Positions 26,149 to 34,703 of a stretch of 64,000 bases of DNA are shown here, piece after piece (within the stretch, counting starts at the first letter, position 1; every line of letters begins with the position of its first letter). A program made the position numbers and the translations under genes. The DNA is from Streptomyces iakyrus (GTDB lineage: Bacteria; Actinomycetota; Actinomycetes; Streptomycetales; Streptomycetaceae), in assembly GCF_000717055.1 (NCBI RefSeq), contig NZ_JNXI01000001.1, forward strand, positions 186,001 through 250,000, written 5' to 3'. The notes beneath the pieces are model-generated. The model saw only the letters and a program-made list of their open reading frames with translations. It searched no databases and was not told the origin of the DNA.

Positions 26149-26190
26149 TGTTTCAGTACCTGAAACAACCATGCTCCTGAAAATTTCAGG
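26149..26190. promoter_or_regulatory. Two MarR-type palindromic operators
   Basis: Site 1 (26149-26167): TGTTTCAG, three-base centre TAC, CTGAAACA. Site 2 (26176-26190): CCTGAAA, one-base centre, TTTCAGG. The shared half-site is TTTCAG/CTGAAA. Site 2 overlaps a possible -35 (TTTCAG 26184-26189) spaced 17 bases from TACCCT (26207-26212) before the MarR gene, so both directions could be repressed. Confidence 0.75.
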
Positions 26191-26219
26191 TTGTCAAATA
26201 ACCGGGTACCCTCGATGGC

Positions 26220-26669
26220 ATGGCCTCCACCACACCGCCGTCCCAGGACATGACCAAGCGCCCGGATCCGCTGACCCTCGAAGTCGTCGAGCTGATCGGG
26301 GAGGTCGTGGCGCGGTTCCACGAGGACTACGAGTCGGCGGCGGCGGACCATGCCCTGACCGGCGCGCAGGCGCGGCTGCTCAGCCTGCTGTGCCTCGAAC
26401 CGCTGCCGATGCGCAGGCTGGCCCGTCAGCTGAAGTGCGAGCCGTCCAATGTGACGGGGATCGTGGACCGGCTGGAGGCACGGGGACTCGTCGAGCGGCG
26501 GCCGGACCCCGCCGACCGCCGGGTGAAGGTCGCGGCGGCTACGCCCGAGGGCCGGAAGGTGGCCCGGAGCCTGCGGGAGTCACTGCGGTTCGCCGGGGAG
26601 CCCCTGGCCGGGCTCTCCGAGGCCGAACGGGTGGCGCTGCGGGACACGCTGCGGCGGATGCTGGGCTGA
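26220..26669 (+). CDS. MarR-family transcriptional repressor
   Basis: 149 residues. Winged HTH: MRRLARQLKCEPSNVTGIVD, RLEARGLVERRPDPADRRVK, the DRR wing being the family signature. Dimer helices at both ends. Divergent from the NADP oxidoreductase with two CTGAAA palindromes between. The -10-like TACCCT lies so close to the ATG that the transcript may lack a leader. Immediately downstream begins a 73-bp tandem repeat. Confidence 0.9.
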   Translation: MASTTPPSQDMTKRPDPLTLEVVELIGEVVARFHEDYESAAADHALTGAQARLLSLLCLEPLPMRRLARQLKCEPSNVTGIVDRLEARGLVERRPDPADRRVKVAAATPEGRKVARSLRESLRFAGEPLAGLSEAERVALRDTLRRMLG

Positions 26670-26674
26670 GAGCG

Positions 26675-27018
26675 GTCCGCCTCCGGCGGAGCCGGCGGGC
26701 CAGGGCCGCGTGAGGACGCCGCGACCGTGCCAGAGGCGCTGAGGCCGGCCCCCCTCCGGCGGAGCCGGCGGGCCAAGGCCGCGTGAGGACGCCGCGACCG
26801 TGCCAGAGGCGCTGAGGCCGGTCCCCCTCCGGCGGAGCCGGCGGGCCAAGGCCGCGTGAGGGCGCCGCGACCGTGCCAGAGGCGCTGAGGCCGGTCCCCC
26901 TCCGGCGGAGCCGACGGGCCAAGGCCGCGTGAGGACGCCGCGACCGTGCCAGAGGCGCTCAAGCCGGTCCGCCCCCGGCGGAGCCGGCGGGCCAAGGGCC
27001 GCGTGAGGGCGCCGCGCA
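26675..27018. repeat. 73-bp tandem repeat, about 4.7 units
   Basis: Units begin at 26675, 26748, 26821, 26894 and 26967 (the last partial, with a one-base insertion). Units differ by only a few substitutions. Each holds CTCCGGCGGAGCCGGCGGGC, then GCGTGAGGACGCCGCGACCG and GTGCCAGAGGCGCTGAGGCC. The unit length is not a multiple of three, so any reading frame drifts through all three phases. That argues against a protein-coding repeat although frames stay open by composition. Confidence 0.9.
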
Positions 27019-27501
27019 CGCGCCTGTGGGGCCGGGCCGCCTGCTCGGCGACCCGCGGGACGTGGCCGGCGCCATCCCGTCGACGCCATCACGTCGACGT
27101 CGTGCTGTCCGGCTCCGCGGCCGGCCCCGGCGCCTGCGGGGTTGTCATCGCGATCCGCACGTGGATCGTGCCGCGTGCCCGCCCCGCAGCGCCGTGCTCG
27201 CCACGGACGGCAGCGAGCCCGCCCTAGGGCGGGCCGGCTGCCCCGGCGGTCGGCAAGCAGCGCGGTGAACACCGAGGCCGTGCCGGCGCCGGCCATCGCC
27301 GTGTACGACAGGCCGAAGGCCGCCCGGGGTCGACTTCCCTGCGCGACAGGTCCCTTGTCACGTCCATCCCGGCATCGCGGCGGCGACGACCCCGACACGC
27401 GTGCCGACCTGACCAGTTGGCGGAGTGGAACTCCGGGACGAACGGGCCGGGGTGACGCACGGTCAGCGGACACGCACCAGTCGCGGACGCCCGGTCAGGG
27501 C
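27019..27501. other. Gene-poor stretch, no supported gene
   Basis: About 480 bases after the tandem repeat carry several overlapping open frames on both strands but none with a convincing start, family motif or codon pattern. A perfect 18-bp palindrome, GCCCGCCCTAGGGCGGGC, is at 27217-27234. Short pieces look faintly protein-like (plus strand SAVLATDGSEPALGRA, reminiscent of a universal stress protein start; minus strand AFGLSYTAMAGAGTASVFTA). They may be decayed remnants or chance. Confidence 0.4.
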
Positions 27502-28350
27502 CTACGTGCACCACCAGAGGAACCGCTTGCAGGGCTCGGACGGGGACGGTTCCGGTTGCGGAGGCTGGGTGGTCGGGTCCGACGTCGGGGCCGGGTCCGG
27601 GGCCGGCGGGGCCTCGGTGGGGGCGGATGCCGGGCGGCTGGGGGCGCCTCCCGCCGTCGCCGACTCGGGAGCCTTCGACGGTTTGTCGTCCTTCGGGGAC
27701 TTCGACTCCTCGTCGTCGGGGGATGCGGAAGCGGACGGCGAGTCGGACGCCTCGGGCGAGGGCGAGCCTGACGGACCTTCAGCCCCGGCGGCCTTCCCGC
27801 CCGCACCGTCGCCCGGCTTCCCCGCCTCCACCGAGGCGTCCCCGTCCGCCGACTCGCCCCCGGCCGCAGCCGGTTTCGGCGTCGAACCGGGGGCGTCCAT
27901 GCCGAGTTCGGCGAGGCTCAGGCCGCCCGCCGCCAGCACGAATCCGGCCGCCACGAACAGGGTCCGACGCCGGCGCCGGCGGTGTGCCGCGGCCTTGCGG
28001 TCCCGCCGGCTCGCCCCGCCCGGCCCTTCGGCGACCGGCCCACGCCCACGCCCGCGCCGCCGGGCGGCGCGCCCCAGGTGCTCCCCGTCGCCCTCACCGG
28101 CGTCTTCTTCACCGACATCACCGTCGTCGTCGCCGCGTGTGCCGTCGTACGGGTCGTCGTCGTACGGGTCGTCGTCGTACGCGTCGCCGTATCCGTCGGC
28201 GGAGGCATCCGGCCCGTCGGACCCCGGCACTGCCGGTCCCGCGCCATACTCCGGCTCGCGCGAACGGCGCAGCGTTTCGGCCGAGGTGCCGCACCCCGGG
28301 CAGGCAAGGGCGCCGTTGAGGTGCCGTCGGCACGGGTCGCAGTAGTCCAT
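27502..28350 (-). CDS. Zinc-ribbon, single-TM protein with Ser/Pro-rich tail ending CKRFLWWCT
   Basis: 282 residues, function unknown. The N-terminus has a CxxC...CxxC zinc-ribbon-like head (YCDPCRRHLNGALACPGCGT). An acidic Tyr-Asp-rich stretch (YDDDPYDDDPYDG) and a very basic stretch (RRDRKAAAHRRRRRR) lead to one membrane helix (TLFVAAGFVLAAGGLSLAEL, about 130-149). A long low-complexity Ser/Pro/Asp/Ala outside region ends in PCKRFLWWCT. The architecture suggests a cytoplasmic zinc head, an anchor and a wall-spanning tail. I recall similar proteins in other Streptomyces. Its 5' end faces the sugar operon. Confidence 0.7.
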   Translation of the reverse strand: MDYCDPCRRHLNGALACPGCGTSAETLRRSREPEYGAGPAVPGSDGPDASADGYGDAYDDDPYDDDPYDGTRGDDDGDVGEEDAGEGDGEHLGRAARRRGRGRGPVAEGPGGASRRDRKAAAHRRRRRRTLFVAAGFVLAAGGLSLAELGMDAPGSTPKPAAAGGESADGDASVEAGKPGDGAGGKAAGAEGPSGSPSPEASDSPSASASPDDEESKSPKDDKPSKAPESATAGGAPSRPASAPTEAPPAPDPAPTSDPTTQPPQPEPSPSEPCKRFLWWCT

Positions 28351-28430
28351 GTCGCGGGAAGATTAAGTTCCGCGCAGGTCACGTTCCTAGATCCAGCTGT
28401 GAAGGTTCTGTAGGGACACGCCTCACCCCT

Positions 28431-28451
28431 GGTTTCGAAACTGTCGAAACC
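28431..28451. promoter_or_regulatory. Upstream inverted repeat of the sugar operon
   Basis: Arms GGTTTCGA (28431-28438) and TCGAAACC (28444-28451) are perfect with a five-base centre. It lies just upstream of the -35 of the dehydratase promoter. The piece TTTCGAAACTGTC (28433-28445) recurs exactly inside the dehydrogenase gene at 30023-30035. Confidence 0.6.
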
Positions 28452-28466
28452 GTTATGCGCGCGACC

Positions 28467-28536
28467 CATTGACACCCCTGCCGCCGGATCCTTACTGTCA
28501 CGCCAGCATTTCGAACGTGTGCCGAAATCTCGAACA
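28467..28536 (+). promoter_or_regulatory. Promoter and IclR-type operator before the sugar-acid dehydratase
   Basis: TTGACA (28467-28472) and TTACTG/TACTGT (28490-28496) are spaced 17-18 bases. Downstream follow ATTTCGAAC (28509-28517) and the 16-mer TGCCGAAATCTCGAAC (28520-28535), which matches the recurring palindrome GTYCGAWATWTCGRAC at 13 positions. An operator after the -10 predicts repression. Confidence 0.65.
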
Positions 28537-28598
28537 GGGCGCACCGAACGGAACGCTGACGGAAACTTGAGCCGACGAACCTGTGAGGGACAACCGCC

Positions 28599-29762
28599 GT
28601 GCGCATCACCGGAATCAGCACACACGTGGTCGGGACGCCGTGGCGCAACCTGACGTACGTCCAGGTGCACACCGACGAGGGCATCACCGGAGTCGGCGAG
28701 ACCCGGATGCTGGGACACACCGACGCCCTCCTCGGATACCTGAGGGAGGCCGAGGCCAATCACATTCTCGGCTCCGACCCGTTCGCCGTCGAGGACCTCG
28801 TCAAGCGGATGAAGTACGGCGACTACGGCCGTGCGGGCGAGATCGTCATGTCCGGTATCGCCGTGATCGAGATGGCGTGCTGGGACATCAAGGGCAAGGC
28901 CCTGGGCGTTCCCGTCTGGCAGCTGCTGGGCGGCAAGGTCACCGACAAGGTCAAGGCCTACGCCAACGGCTGGTACACCACCGAGCGGACCCCGGAGGCC
29001 TACCACAAGGCCGCCCAGGGTGTGATGGAGCGCGGCTACCGGGCGCTCAAGATCGACCCCTTCGGCACCGGCCACTTCGAGCTGGACCACCAGCAGACCC
29101 TGTACGCCGTCTCGCTGATCGAGGCGGTCCGGGACGCCATCGGCCCCGAGGCCGAGCTGATGCTGGAGATGCACGGCCGCTTCTCCCCCGCCACGGCCGT
29201 GCGCCTGGCCAAGGAGCTGGCGCCGTTCAAGCCGGCGTGGCTGGAGGAGCCGGTCCCGCCGGAGAACCTCAAGGCGCTGGAGAAGGTCGCCGCCAAGGTC
29301 GACATGCCGGTCGCCACCGGTGAGCGCATCCACGACCGGATCGAGTTCCGGGAGCTGTTCGAGAGCCAGGCCGTCGACATCATCCAGCCGGACGTCGGCC
29401 ATATCGGTGGAATCTGGGAGACCAGGAAGCTCGCCGCGACCGCCGAGACCCACTACATGCTGGTGGCTCCCCACAACGTGGGCGGCTCGGTGCTGACCGC
29501 CGCGTCCCTCCAGGTCGGCTTCACCTCCCCGAACTTCAAGATCCTGGAGCACTTCAACGACTTCGCCGACGCGGAGATCAAGAAGGTGGTCAAGGGCGCC
29601 CCGCAGGTGAACCCGGAGGACGGCTGCTTCCACCTCTCCGACGCCCCCGGCCTCGGTGTGGAGCTGGACGTCGACGCCGCCGCCGAGTTCCCCCAGCAGC
29701 AGGCCCGGTTCGACCTCTGGGCGGAGGGCTGGGAACAGCGCAAGCCGAAGGGCTCGCAGTGA
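28599..29762 (+). CDS. Sugar-acid dehydratase, enolase superfamily (galactonate/arabonate-type)
   Basis: 387 residues, mandelate racemase/muconate lactonizing fold. Capping domain about 1-115 (VHTDEGITGVGETRMLGHTD). Barrel: RALKIDPFG (KxD acid-base pair), LMLEMHGRFSP (metal Asp/Glu position plus His), WLEEPVPPENL (Glu), ATGERIHDR (Glu), DIIQPDVGHIGG and the final base in LVAPHNVGGSVL (His). These fit acid-sugar dehydratases (galactonate, gluconate or arabonate) making a 2-keto-3-deoxy acid. Substrate specificity cannot be read. GTG at 28599 after GAGGGA; coupled to the next gene by a four-base overlap. Confidence 0.82.
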   Translation: MRITGISTHVVGTPWRNLTYVQVHTDEGITGVGETRMLGHTDALLGYLREAEANHILGSDPFAVEDLVKRMKYGDYGRAGEIVMSGIAVIEMACWDIKGKALGVPVWQLLGGKVTDKVKAYANGWYTTERTPEAYHKAAQGVMERGYRALKIDPFGTGHFELDHQQTLYAVSLIEAVRDAIGPEAELMLEMHGRFSPATAVRLAKELAPFKPAWLEEPVPPENLKALEKVAAKVDMPVATGERIHDRIEFRELFESQAVDIIQPDVGHIGGIWETRKLAATAETHYMLVAPHNVGGSVLTAASLQVGFTSPNFKILEHFNDFADAEIKKVVKGAPQVNPEDGCFHLSDAPGLGVELDVDAAAEFPQQQARFDLWAEGWEQRKPKGSQ

Positions 29763-30763
29763 GCACCGCTGTCGTCATCGACGCCCCGGGCGAACACCGT
29801 CTCGTGCCGCACGAGCCCCGGCGGCCCGAGGCCGGCGAGGCGCTGGTCCGGGTGCACGCCTCCGGGATCTGCGGCAGCGACCGCGAGGTCTACCAGGGCA
29901 ACCGGCCCGAGGGTTACGTCCGTTACCCGCTGACCCCGGGCCACGAGTGGTCCGGGACGGTGGAGGCCGTGGGCGCCGGTGTCCCGGGCTCCCTCGTGGG
30001 CCGCAAGGTCGTCGGTGAGGGCTTTCGAAACTGTCAGGTCTGCGACCGCTGCCACGCGGGCGACACGACCCTGTGCTCGGCCGGCTACGAGGAGACCGGG
30101 TTCACCCAGCCGGGCGCGATGGCGGCCACGCTGACCCTCCCGGCCCGTCTCCTGCACGCCCTCCCGGACGACTGCGACCTGACGGCCGCGGCCCTCCTGG
30201 AGCCCGCCGCCTGTATCGCGGCCGCCGCGCTGAAGGGCAACGCCCAGCCCGGCGAGCGCGTCGCCGTGGTGGGCACCGGCACCCTCGGCATGTTCGCCGT
30301 GCAGTTCCTGAAGGCGAACTCGCCGGGCGAGCTGCTGGTCGTCGGCACCCGCCGGGACCGTGAGGCGCTGTCGCGGAGTTACGGCGCGACGGACTTCCGG
30401 ACCAAGGACCAGGAACTCCCGGACGACTTCGACGTGGTGATCGAGACGGCCGGGTCCGCGGACGCCGCCCGGATCTCGGCCGGGCTGCTCCGGCGCGGCG
30501 GCCGGCTGGTCCTGACCGGCATCCCGGCGCCCGGCGCCGACGGTCTCGACCCGACGGACCTCGTCGTGAAGCAGTTGGAGGTGCACACCGTCTTCGGTGC
30601 TCCGCCGGACGCCTGGGCGCACACGGTGCGGGTGTTCGCCGCCGGGCTGCTCGACCCGCTGCCGCTGGTGACGCACGAGCTGCCCCTCACCGAGTTCTCG
30701 CAGGCCATCGAGCTGGTCGGGGCCGGTGACCCCAAGGTGGGCAAGGTCCTGCTCCGCCCCTAG
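29759..30763 (+). CDS. Zinc-dependent sugar/polyol dehydrogenase (MDR family)
   Basis: 334 residues. Catalytic zinc ligands in ASGICGSDREVY (Cys) and LTPGHEWSGTVEAVG (His-Glu). Structural zinc cysteines in NCQVCDRCHAGDTTLCSAGY (pattern C-x2-C-x2-C-x7-C). NAD(P) site VAVVGTGTLGMFAVQFLKAN. With the adjoining dehydratase and the SMP-30 lactonase at 54598 it would complete sugar to lactone to acid to 2-keto-3-deoxy acid. Galactose or arabinose 1-dehydrogenase is my inference; threonine/sorbitol-type enzymes look similar. An unusual low-GC 13-mer matching the upstream operator lies at 30023-30035. Confidence 0.82.
   Translation: MSTAVVIDAPGEHRLVPHEPRRPEAGEALVRVHASGICGSDREVYQGNRPEGYVRYPLTPGHEWSGTVEAVGAGVPGSLVGRKVVGEGFRNCQVCDRCHAGDTTLCSAGYEETGFTQPGAMAATLTLPARLLHALPDDCDLTAAALLEPAACIAAAALKGNAQPGERVAVVGTGTLGMFAVQFLKANSPGELLVVGTRRDREALSRSYGATDFRTKDQELPDDFDVVIETAGSADAARISAGLLRRGGRLVLTGIPAPGADGLDPTDLVVKQLEVHTVFGAPPDAWAHTVRVFAAGLLDPLPLVTHELPLTEFSQAIELVGAGDPKVGKVLLRP
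30023..30035. promoter_or_regulatory. Intragenic copy of the upstream operator half (13-mer)
   Basis: TTTCGAAACTGTC is identical to 28433-28445. Here it encodes Phe-Arg-Asn-Cys with the rare TTT codon, in a gene that otherwise prefers TTC. It could be a second binding site 1.6 kb downstream of the promoter; it may also be chance. Confidence 0.35.
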
Positions 30764-30765
30764 AC

Positions 30766-30810
30766 GTACGCCGGTACGGGGGCAACCTGACGGCTCCCGT
30801 ACCGGCGTAC
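30766..30810 (+). terminator. 15-bp hairpin after the dehydrogenase gene
   Basis: Arms GTACGCCGGTACGGG (30766-30780) and CCCGTACCGGCGTAC (30796-30810) are perfect with a 15-base loop. It separates the dehydratase-dehydrogenase pair from the following transcription unit. Confidence 0.85.
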
Positions 30811-30856
30811 ACCCACCCCCACTCCGAGCCTCGCCGTACCCAGAGCCGCGAACCTC

Positions 30857-30872
30857 GTCCGAAATATCGAAC
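30857..30872. promoter_or_regulatory. IclR-type operator before the TIM-barrel-like gene
   Basis: GTCCGAAATATCGAAC is the copy that best fits the consensus GTYCGAWATWTCGRAC (all 16 positions). It ends 14 bases before the GTG start, overlapping the expected transcript start and just before the ribosome site. Confidence 0.65.
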
Positions 30873-30886
30873 CGAAGGACATTCCT

Positions 30887-31855
30887 GTGACCGACGCTCC
30901 CACCCCGGCCGCCCGCAGGCCCGGTGAGCAGGCGCTCACCGCCCTGGGCCTGAGCGCGCCCGCCCCCGATCCCGCCGACGCCTCGCCGCACTCCTTCCCC
31001 GGCGGCGGCCGCTGGCGCACCGAGATCCCCTCCTGCGAGGGGCCCGAGGCGCTCGCGGTGGTGCTGAAGGAGGCCTCGCGGCTGGACGTGCCGATCCACC
31101 GGATCAGCCAGGGCAGCGGCGTGTGGATGCTGACCGACGCCGAGATCACCGAGATGGTCGAGTCGACCGGTGAACGCGACATCGAGCTCTGCCTGTTCAC
31201 CGGCCCGCGCGGCACCTGGGACATCGGCGGGTCCACGCGCACCGACTCGCGGGGGGCCGGTCTGCGCGCCCGGGGCCACGACGCCGTCGCCGGCTGTGTC
31301 GAAGACGCCGTCAGAGCGACGGAGTTGGGCGTCAAGTGCCTGCTCGTCGCCGACGAGGGCGTGCTGTGGACGCTGCACCGCGCACGGGCCGCCGGGATCA
31401 TCCCGGCCGACACGACACTCAAGGTCTCCGCGCTCATCGGCCCGGTCAACCCGGCCGCGTACGCGGTCTACGAGCGTCTCGGCGCCGACTCGGTCAACGT
31501 GCCGAGCGACCTGACGCTCGATCACCTCACCGAGATCCGGCGGGTGTCGGGCGCTCCGATGGACATGTACATCGAGGCCCCCGACGACCTCGGCGGCTAC
31601 GTGCGGATGTACGAGGTCGCCGAGCTCATCCGGCGCGGCGCACCGCTCTACCTGAAGTTCGGCCTGTCCAAGGCGCCCGGGATCTACCCCTATGGGCACC
31701 ACATGCGGGAGCTGACCCTGGCCACCGCCAAGGAGCGGGTGCGGCGCGGCCGGCTCGCCCTGGACCTCCTGGCCCGCCACGGGGCGGACGGCGACATGGC
31801 GCCGCTCGGCTCACGGCTGCCGGGCGATCTGCAACGGTTCGAAATCTCGTCATAA
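30887..31855 (+). CDS. Conserved protein, TIM-barrel-like, unknown function, in the sugar cluster
   Basis: 322 residues, cytoplasmic. I do not recognise a named enzyme. The pattern of strand-helix repeats (VPIHRISQGSGVWMLTD; IELCLFTGPRGTWDIGGSTR; VKCLLVADEGVLWTLHRARA; TTLKVSALIGPVNPAAYAVY; ADSVNVPSDLTLDHLTEIRR; APMDMYIEAPDDLGGYVRMY; PLYLKFGLSKAPGIYPYGHH) resembles U32-peptidase or aldolase-type barrels. Conserved Asp, Glu and His in EAPDD and YGHHMREL could bind metal. Placement between sugar dehydrogenase and transporter, under a shared operator, suggests a catabolic step, perhaps handling the 2-keto-3-deoxy acid. GTG start with GAAGGA upstream. Confidence 0.6.
   Translation: MTDAPTPAARRPGEQALTALGLSAPAPDPADASPHSFPGGGRWRTEIPSCEGPEALAVVLKEASRLDVPIHRISQGSGVWMLTDAEITEMVESTGERDIELCLFTGPRGTWDIGGSTRTDSRGAGLRARGHDAVAGCVEDAVRATELGVKCLLVADEGVLWTLHRARAAGIIPADTTLKVSALIGPVNPAAYAVYERLGADSVNVPSDLTLDHLTEIRRVSGAPMDMYIEAPDDLGGYVRMYEVAELIRRGAPLYLKFGLSKAPGIYPYGHHMRELTLATAKERVRRGRLALDLLARHGADGDMAPLGSRLPGDLQRFEISS
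31837..31852. promoter_or_regulatory. IclR-type operator before the ABC transporter operon
   Basis: GTTCGAAATCTCGTCA matches GTYCGAWATWTCGRAC at the first nine and most following positions. It lies across the stop codon of the preceding gene, 142 bases before the substrate-binding protein start. Confidence 0.5.
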
Positions 31856-31993
31856 CGTTCCGGAAACTCGCCTTACAAAAGAAGACACAGCCGCGCACAA
31901 TCCCACACATCTCTTCTCGGTCTTTCCGGCACGACCACCCGGAGCGACTTCGCGCCTCAGACCGAGCCCTGCCACAGATCAAGGATGATGATC

Positions 31994-33106
31994 ATGCGTA
32001 ACCGCAGAGCCGCCCTCACCGCCATAGCCGGAGCCGCGTCCCTCGCCCTCACCCTGTCCGCCTGCGGCCAGAGCGGTGAGGGGGGCAGCAAGGAGAGCGG
32101 AGGCGACACCAAGGGCGCCACCATCGGCATCGCGATGCCGACCAAGTCCTCCGAGCGCTGGATCGCCGACGGCAAGAACGTCGTCGCGGACCTGGAGTCC
32201 AAGGGCTACAAGACCAAGCTGGTCTACGGCGAGGACGACCCCGACCAGCAGGTCTCGCAGGTCGAGAACCTGATCACGCAGGGCGTCAAGGCGCTGATCA
32301 TCGCCGCGATCGACAACAAGTCGATGAACAACGTGCTCCAGCAGGCCAAGGACGCGAACATCCCGGTCATCTCCTACGACCGCCTGATCCTCGGCACGCA
32401 GAACGTCGACTACTACGCCTCCTTCGACAACGAGAAGGTCGGCGAGCTCCAGGGCAGCTACATCGTCGAGAAGCTCGGCCTGAAGGACGGCTCCAAGAAG
32501 GGCCCCTTCAACATCGAGCTGTTCGCCGGCTCCAACGACGACAACAACACCCGCTACTTCTTCCAGGGCGCGATGAACGTCCTGCAGCCCTACATCGACA
32601 AGAAGCAGCTCGTCGTCCGCTCCGGCCAGACCAAGCTCAACCAGGTCACCACCCTGCGCTGGGACGGCGGCACCGCCCAGAAGCGCATGGACGACATCCT
32701 GACCTCGGCCTACAAGAGCCAGCGGGTCGACGCCGTCCTCTCCCCCTACGACGGCATCTCCATCGGCATCCTCTCGGCGCTGAAGTCCGACGACTACGGC
32801 TCCAAGAGCAAGCCCCTGCCGGTCGTCACGGGCCAGGACGCCGAGGTCGCCTCGGTGAAGTCGATCATCGCCGGCCAGCAGTCGATGACCGTCTACAAGG
32901 ACACCCGCCAGCTCGCCAAGGTGTCCTCGAACATGGTCGACGCGCTGCTCAACAAGAAGAAGCCCGAGGTCAACGACACCAAGACCTACGACAACGGCTC
33001 GAAGGTCGTCCCGGCCTACCTGCTGGAGCCGGTCGCGGTCGACAAGGCGAACTACCAGAAGGAGGTCGTCGACTCCGGCTACATCAAGGAGAGCGACCTC
33101 AAGTAG
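31994..33106 (+). CDS. chvE: Sugar-binding lipoprotein of a monosaccharide ABC transporter (ChvE-like)
   Basis: About 370 residues. Signal peptide with lipobox LALTLSAC (Cys near 23), then a Ser/Gly linker. Periplasmic-binding-protein fold: [100 protein letters not shown]. These match the ChvE family binding arabinose, galactose, xylose or glucose. Three in-frame ATGs lie at 31985, 31988 and 31994; AAGGA at 31981-31985 favours the third. First gene of the transporter operon. Confidence 0.9.
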   Translation: MRNRRAALTAIAGAASLALTLSACGQSGEGGSKESGGDTKGATIGIAMPTKSSERWIADGKNVVADLESKGYKTKLVYGEDDPDQQVSQVENLITQGVKALIIAAIDNKSMNNVLQQAKDANIPVISYDRLILGTQNVDYYASFDNEKVGELQGSYIVEKLGLKDGSKKGPFNIELFAGSNDDNNTRYFFQGAMNVLQPYIDKKQLVVRSGQTKLNQVTTLRWDGGTAQKRMDDILTSAYKSQRVDAVLSPYDGISIGILSALKSDDYGSKSKPLPVVTGQDAEVASVKSIIAGQQSMTVYKDTRQLAKVSSNMVDALLNKKKPEVNDTKTYDNGSKVVPAYLLEPVAVDKANYQKEVVDSGYIKESDLK

Positions 33107-33152
33107 TCCCCGCCACCGACCGACGATTCACCACTGATTGGAAGGCACGACC

Positions 33153-34703
33153 ATGGCGGGACCCGTCCTGGAAATGCGCTCGATCGTCAAGACCTTTCCC
33201 GGCGTCAAGGCGCTGTCGGACGTCACGCTGACCGTCCGGCAGGGCGAGGTCCACGCCATCTGCGGGGAGAACGGCGCCGGCAAGTCGACCTTGATGAAGG
33301 TCCTCTCCGGCGTCCACCCGCACGGCACGTACGAGGGCGACATCCTCTTCGAGGGAGAGGTCTGCCAGTTCAAGGACATCCGGGCCAGCGAAGAGCGCGG
33401 CATCGTGATCATCCACCAGGAACTGGCCCTGGTGCCCTACCTCTCCCTCGCCGAGAACATCTTCCTCGGCAACGAGCACGCCACCCGGGGGATCATCAGC
33501 TGGACCGAGACCCTCCGGCACGCCACCGAGCTGCTCCGCCGGGTCGGCCTCTCCGACCACCCGGACACCCGCGTCGCCGACATCGGCGTGGGCAAGCAGC
33601 AGCTCGTGGAGATCGCGAAGGCCCTGTCGAAGAAGGTCAAGCTGCTCATCCTGGATGAGCCGACCGCCGCGCTGAACGACGAGGACAGCGGCAAGCTCCT
33701 GGATCTCATCCTGGAGCTGAAGAAGCAGGGCATCACCTCGATCATCATTTCCCACAAGCTCAACGAGATCCGCAAGGTCGCCGACTCGGTGACGATCCTC
33801 CGCGACGGCCAGACCATCGAGACCCTCGATGTGAAGGCCGAGGAGACCACCGAGGACCGGATCATCAGCGGCATGGTCGGCCGCGACCTGGAGCACCGCT
33901 TCCCGGAGCGGTCGCCGCACGAGCCCGAGGAGGGCGCGGCCCCGGCCCTGGAGATCCGGGGCTGGACCGTGCACCACCCGATCGACCAGCAGCGCAAGGT
34001 CGTTGACGACGTGTCCCTCCAGGTGCGCCGCGGCGAGATCGTCGGCATCGCGGGCCTGATGGGCGCCGGCCGCACCGAACTCGCGATGAGCGTCTTCGGG
34101 CGGACCTACGGCCGGTACGCGGGCGGCACGGTCCTCAAGGACGGCACGGAGATCCGTACGAAGTCCGTCCCCGAGGCGGTCAAGCACGGCATCGCGTACG
34201 TCACCGAGGACCGCAAGCACTACGGCCTCAACCTCATCGACACCATCAACCGGAACATCTCGCTGAGCGCCCTGGGCAAGGTCGCCAAGCGCGGTGTGGT
34301 CGACGAGCACGAGGAGCGGCAGGTCGCCGAGGGCTTCCGCAAGTCCATGAACATCAAGGCACCGACCGTCTTCGAGCCGGTGGGCAAGCTGTCCGGCGGC
34401 AACCAGCAGAAGGTCGTCCTCAGCAAGTGGATCTTCTCGGGTCCGGACGTGCTGATCCTGGACGAGCCGACGCGCGGTATCGACGTCGGTGCCAAGTACG
34501 AGATCTACACGGTCATCGACCAGCTGGCCGCCCAGGGCAAGGCGGTCGTCTTCATCTCCTCCGAGCTGCCCGAGCTGCTCGGTATGTGCGACCGCATCTA
34601 CACGATGGCCGCGGGGCGGCTGACGGGTGAGTTCTCGCGGGCCGAGGCCTCCCAGGAATCCCTGATGCGTCAGATGACGAAGGACAAAGAGGTAACCCGA
34701 TGA
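33153..34703 (+). CDS. mmsA: Monosaccharide ABC transporter ATPase, two nucleotide-binding domains
   Basis: 516 residues. Domain 1: Walker [17 protein letters not shown], signature [13 protein letters not shown], Walker [12 protein letters not shown]. Domain 2: degenerate P-loop [16 protein letters not shown], signature [15 protein letters not shown], Walker [13 protein letters not shown]. This tandem layout is the norm for GguA/MmsA, XylG, RbsA. ATG 33153 follows GGAAGG by seven bases. Overlaps the permease gene by four bases (ATGA). Confidence 0.94.
   Translation: MAGPVLEMRSIVKTFPGVKALSDVTLTVRQGEVHAICGENGAGKSTLMKVLSGVHPHGTYEGDILFEGEVCQFKDIRASEERGIVIIHQELALVPYLSLAENIFLGNEHATRGIISWTETLRHATELLRRVGLSDHPDTRVADIGVGKQQLVEIAKALSKKVKLLILDEPTAALNDEDSGKLLDLILELKKQGITSIIISHKLNEIRKVADSVTILRDGQTIETLDVKAEETTEDRIISGMVGRDLEHRFPERSPHEPEEGAAPALEIRGWTVHHPIDQQRKVVDDVSLQVRRGEIVGIAGLMGAGRTELAMSVFGRTYGRYAGGTVLKDGTEIRTKSVPEAVKHGIAYVTEDRKHYGLNLIDTINRNISLSALGKVAKRGVVDEHEERQVAEGFRKSMNIKAPTVFEPVGKLSGGNQQKVVLSKWIFSGPDVLILDEPTRGIDVGAKYEIYTVIDQLAAQGKAVVFISSELPELLGMCDRIYTMAAGRLTGEFSRAEASQESLMRQMTKDKEVTR

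Noticed and set aside
26539..27019. Minus-strand frames with repeated ARSRRPHAALARRL-type text
   Set aside because: They arise from the 73-bp tandem repeat, whose length is not a multiple of three, so no single frame is maintained.
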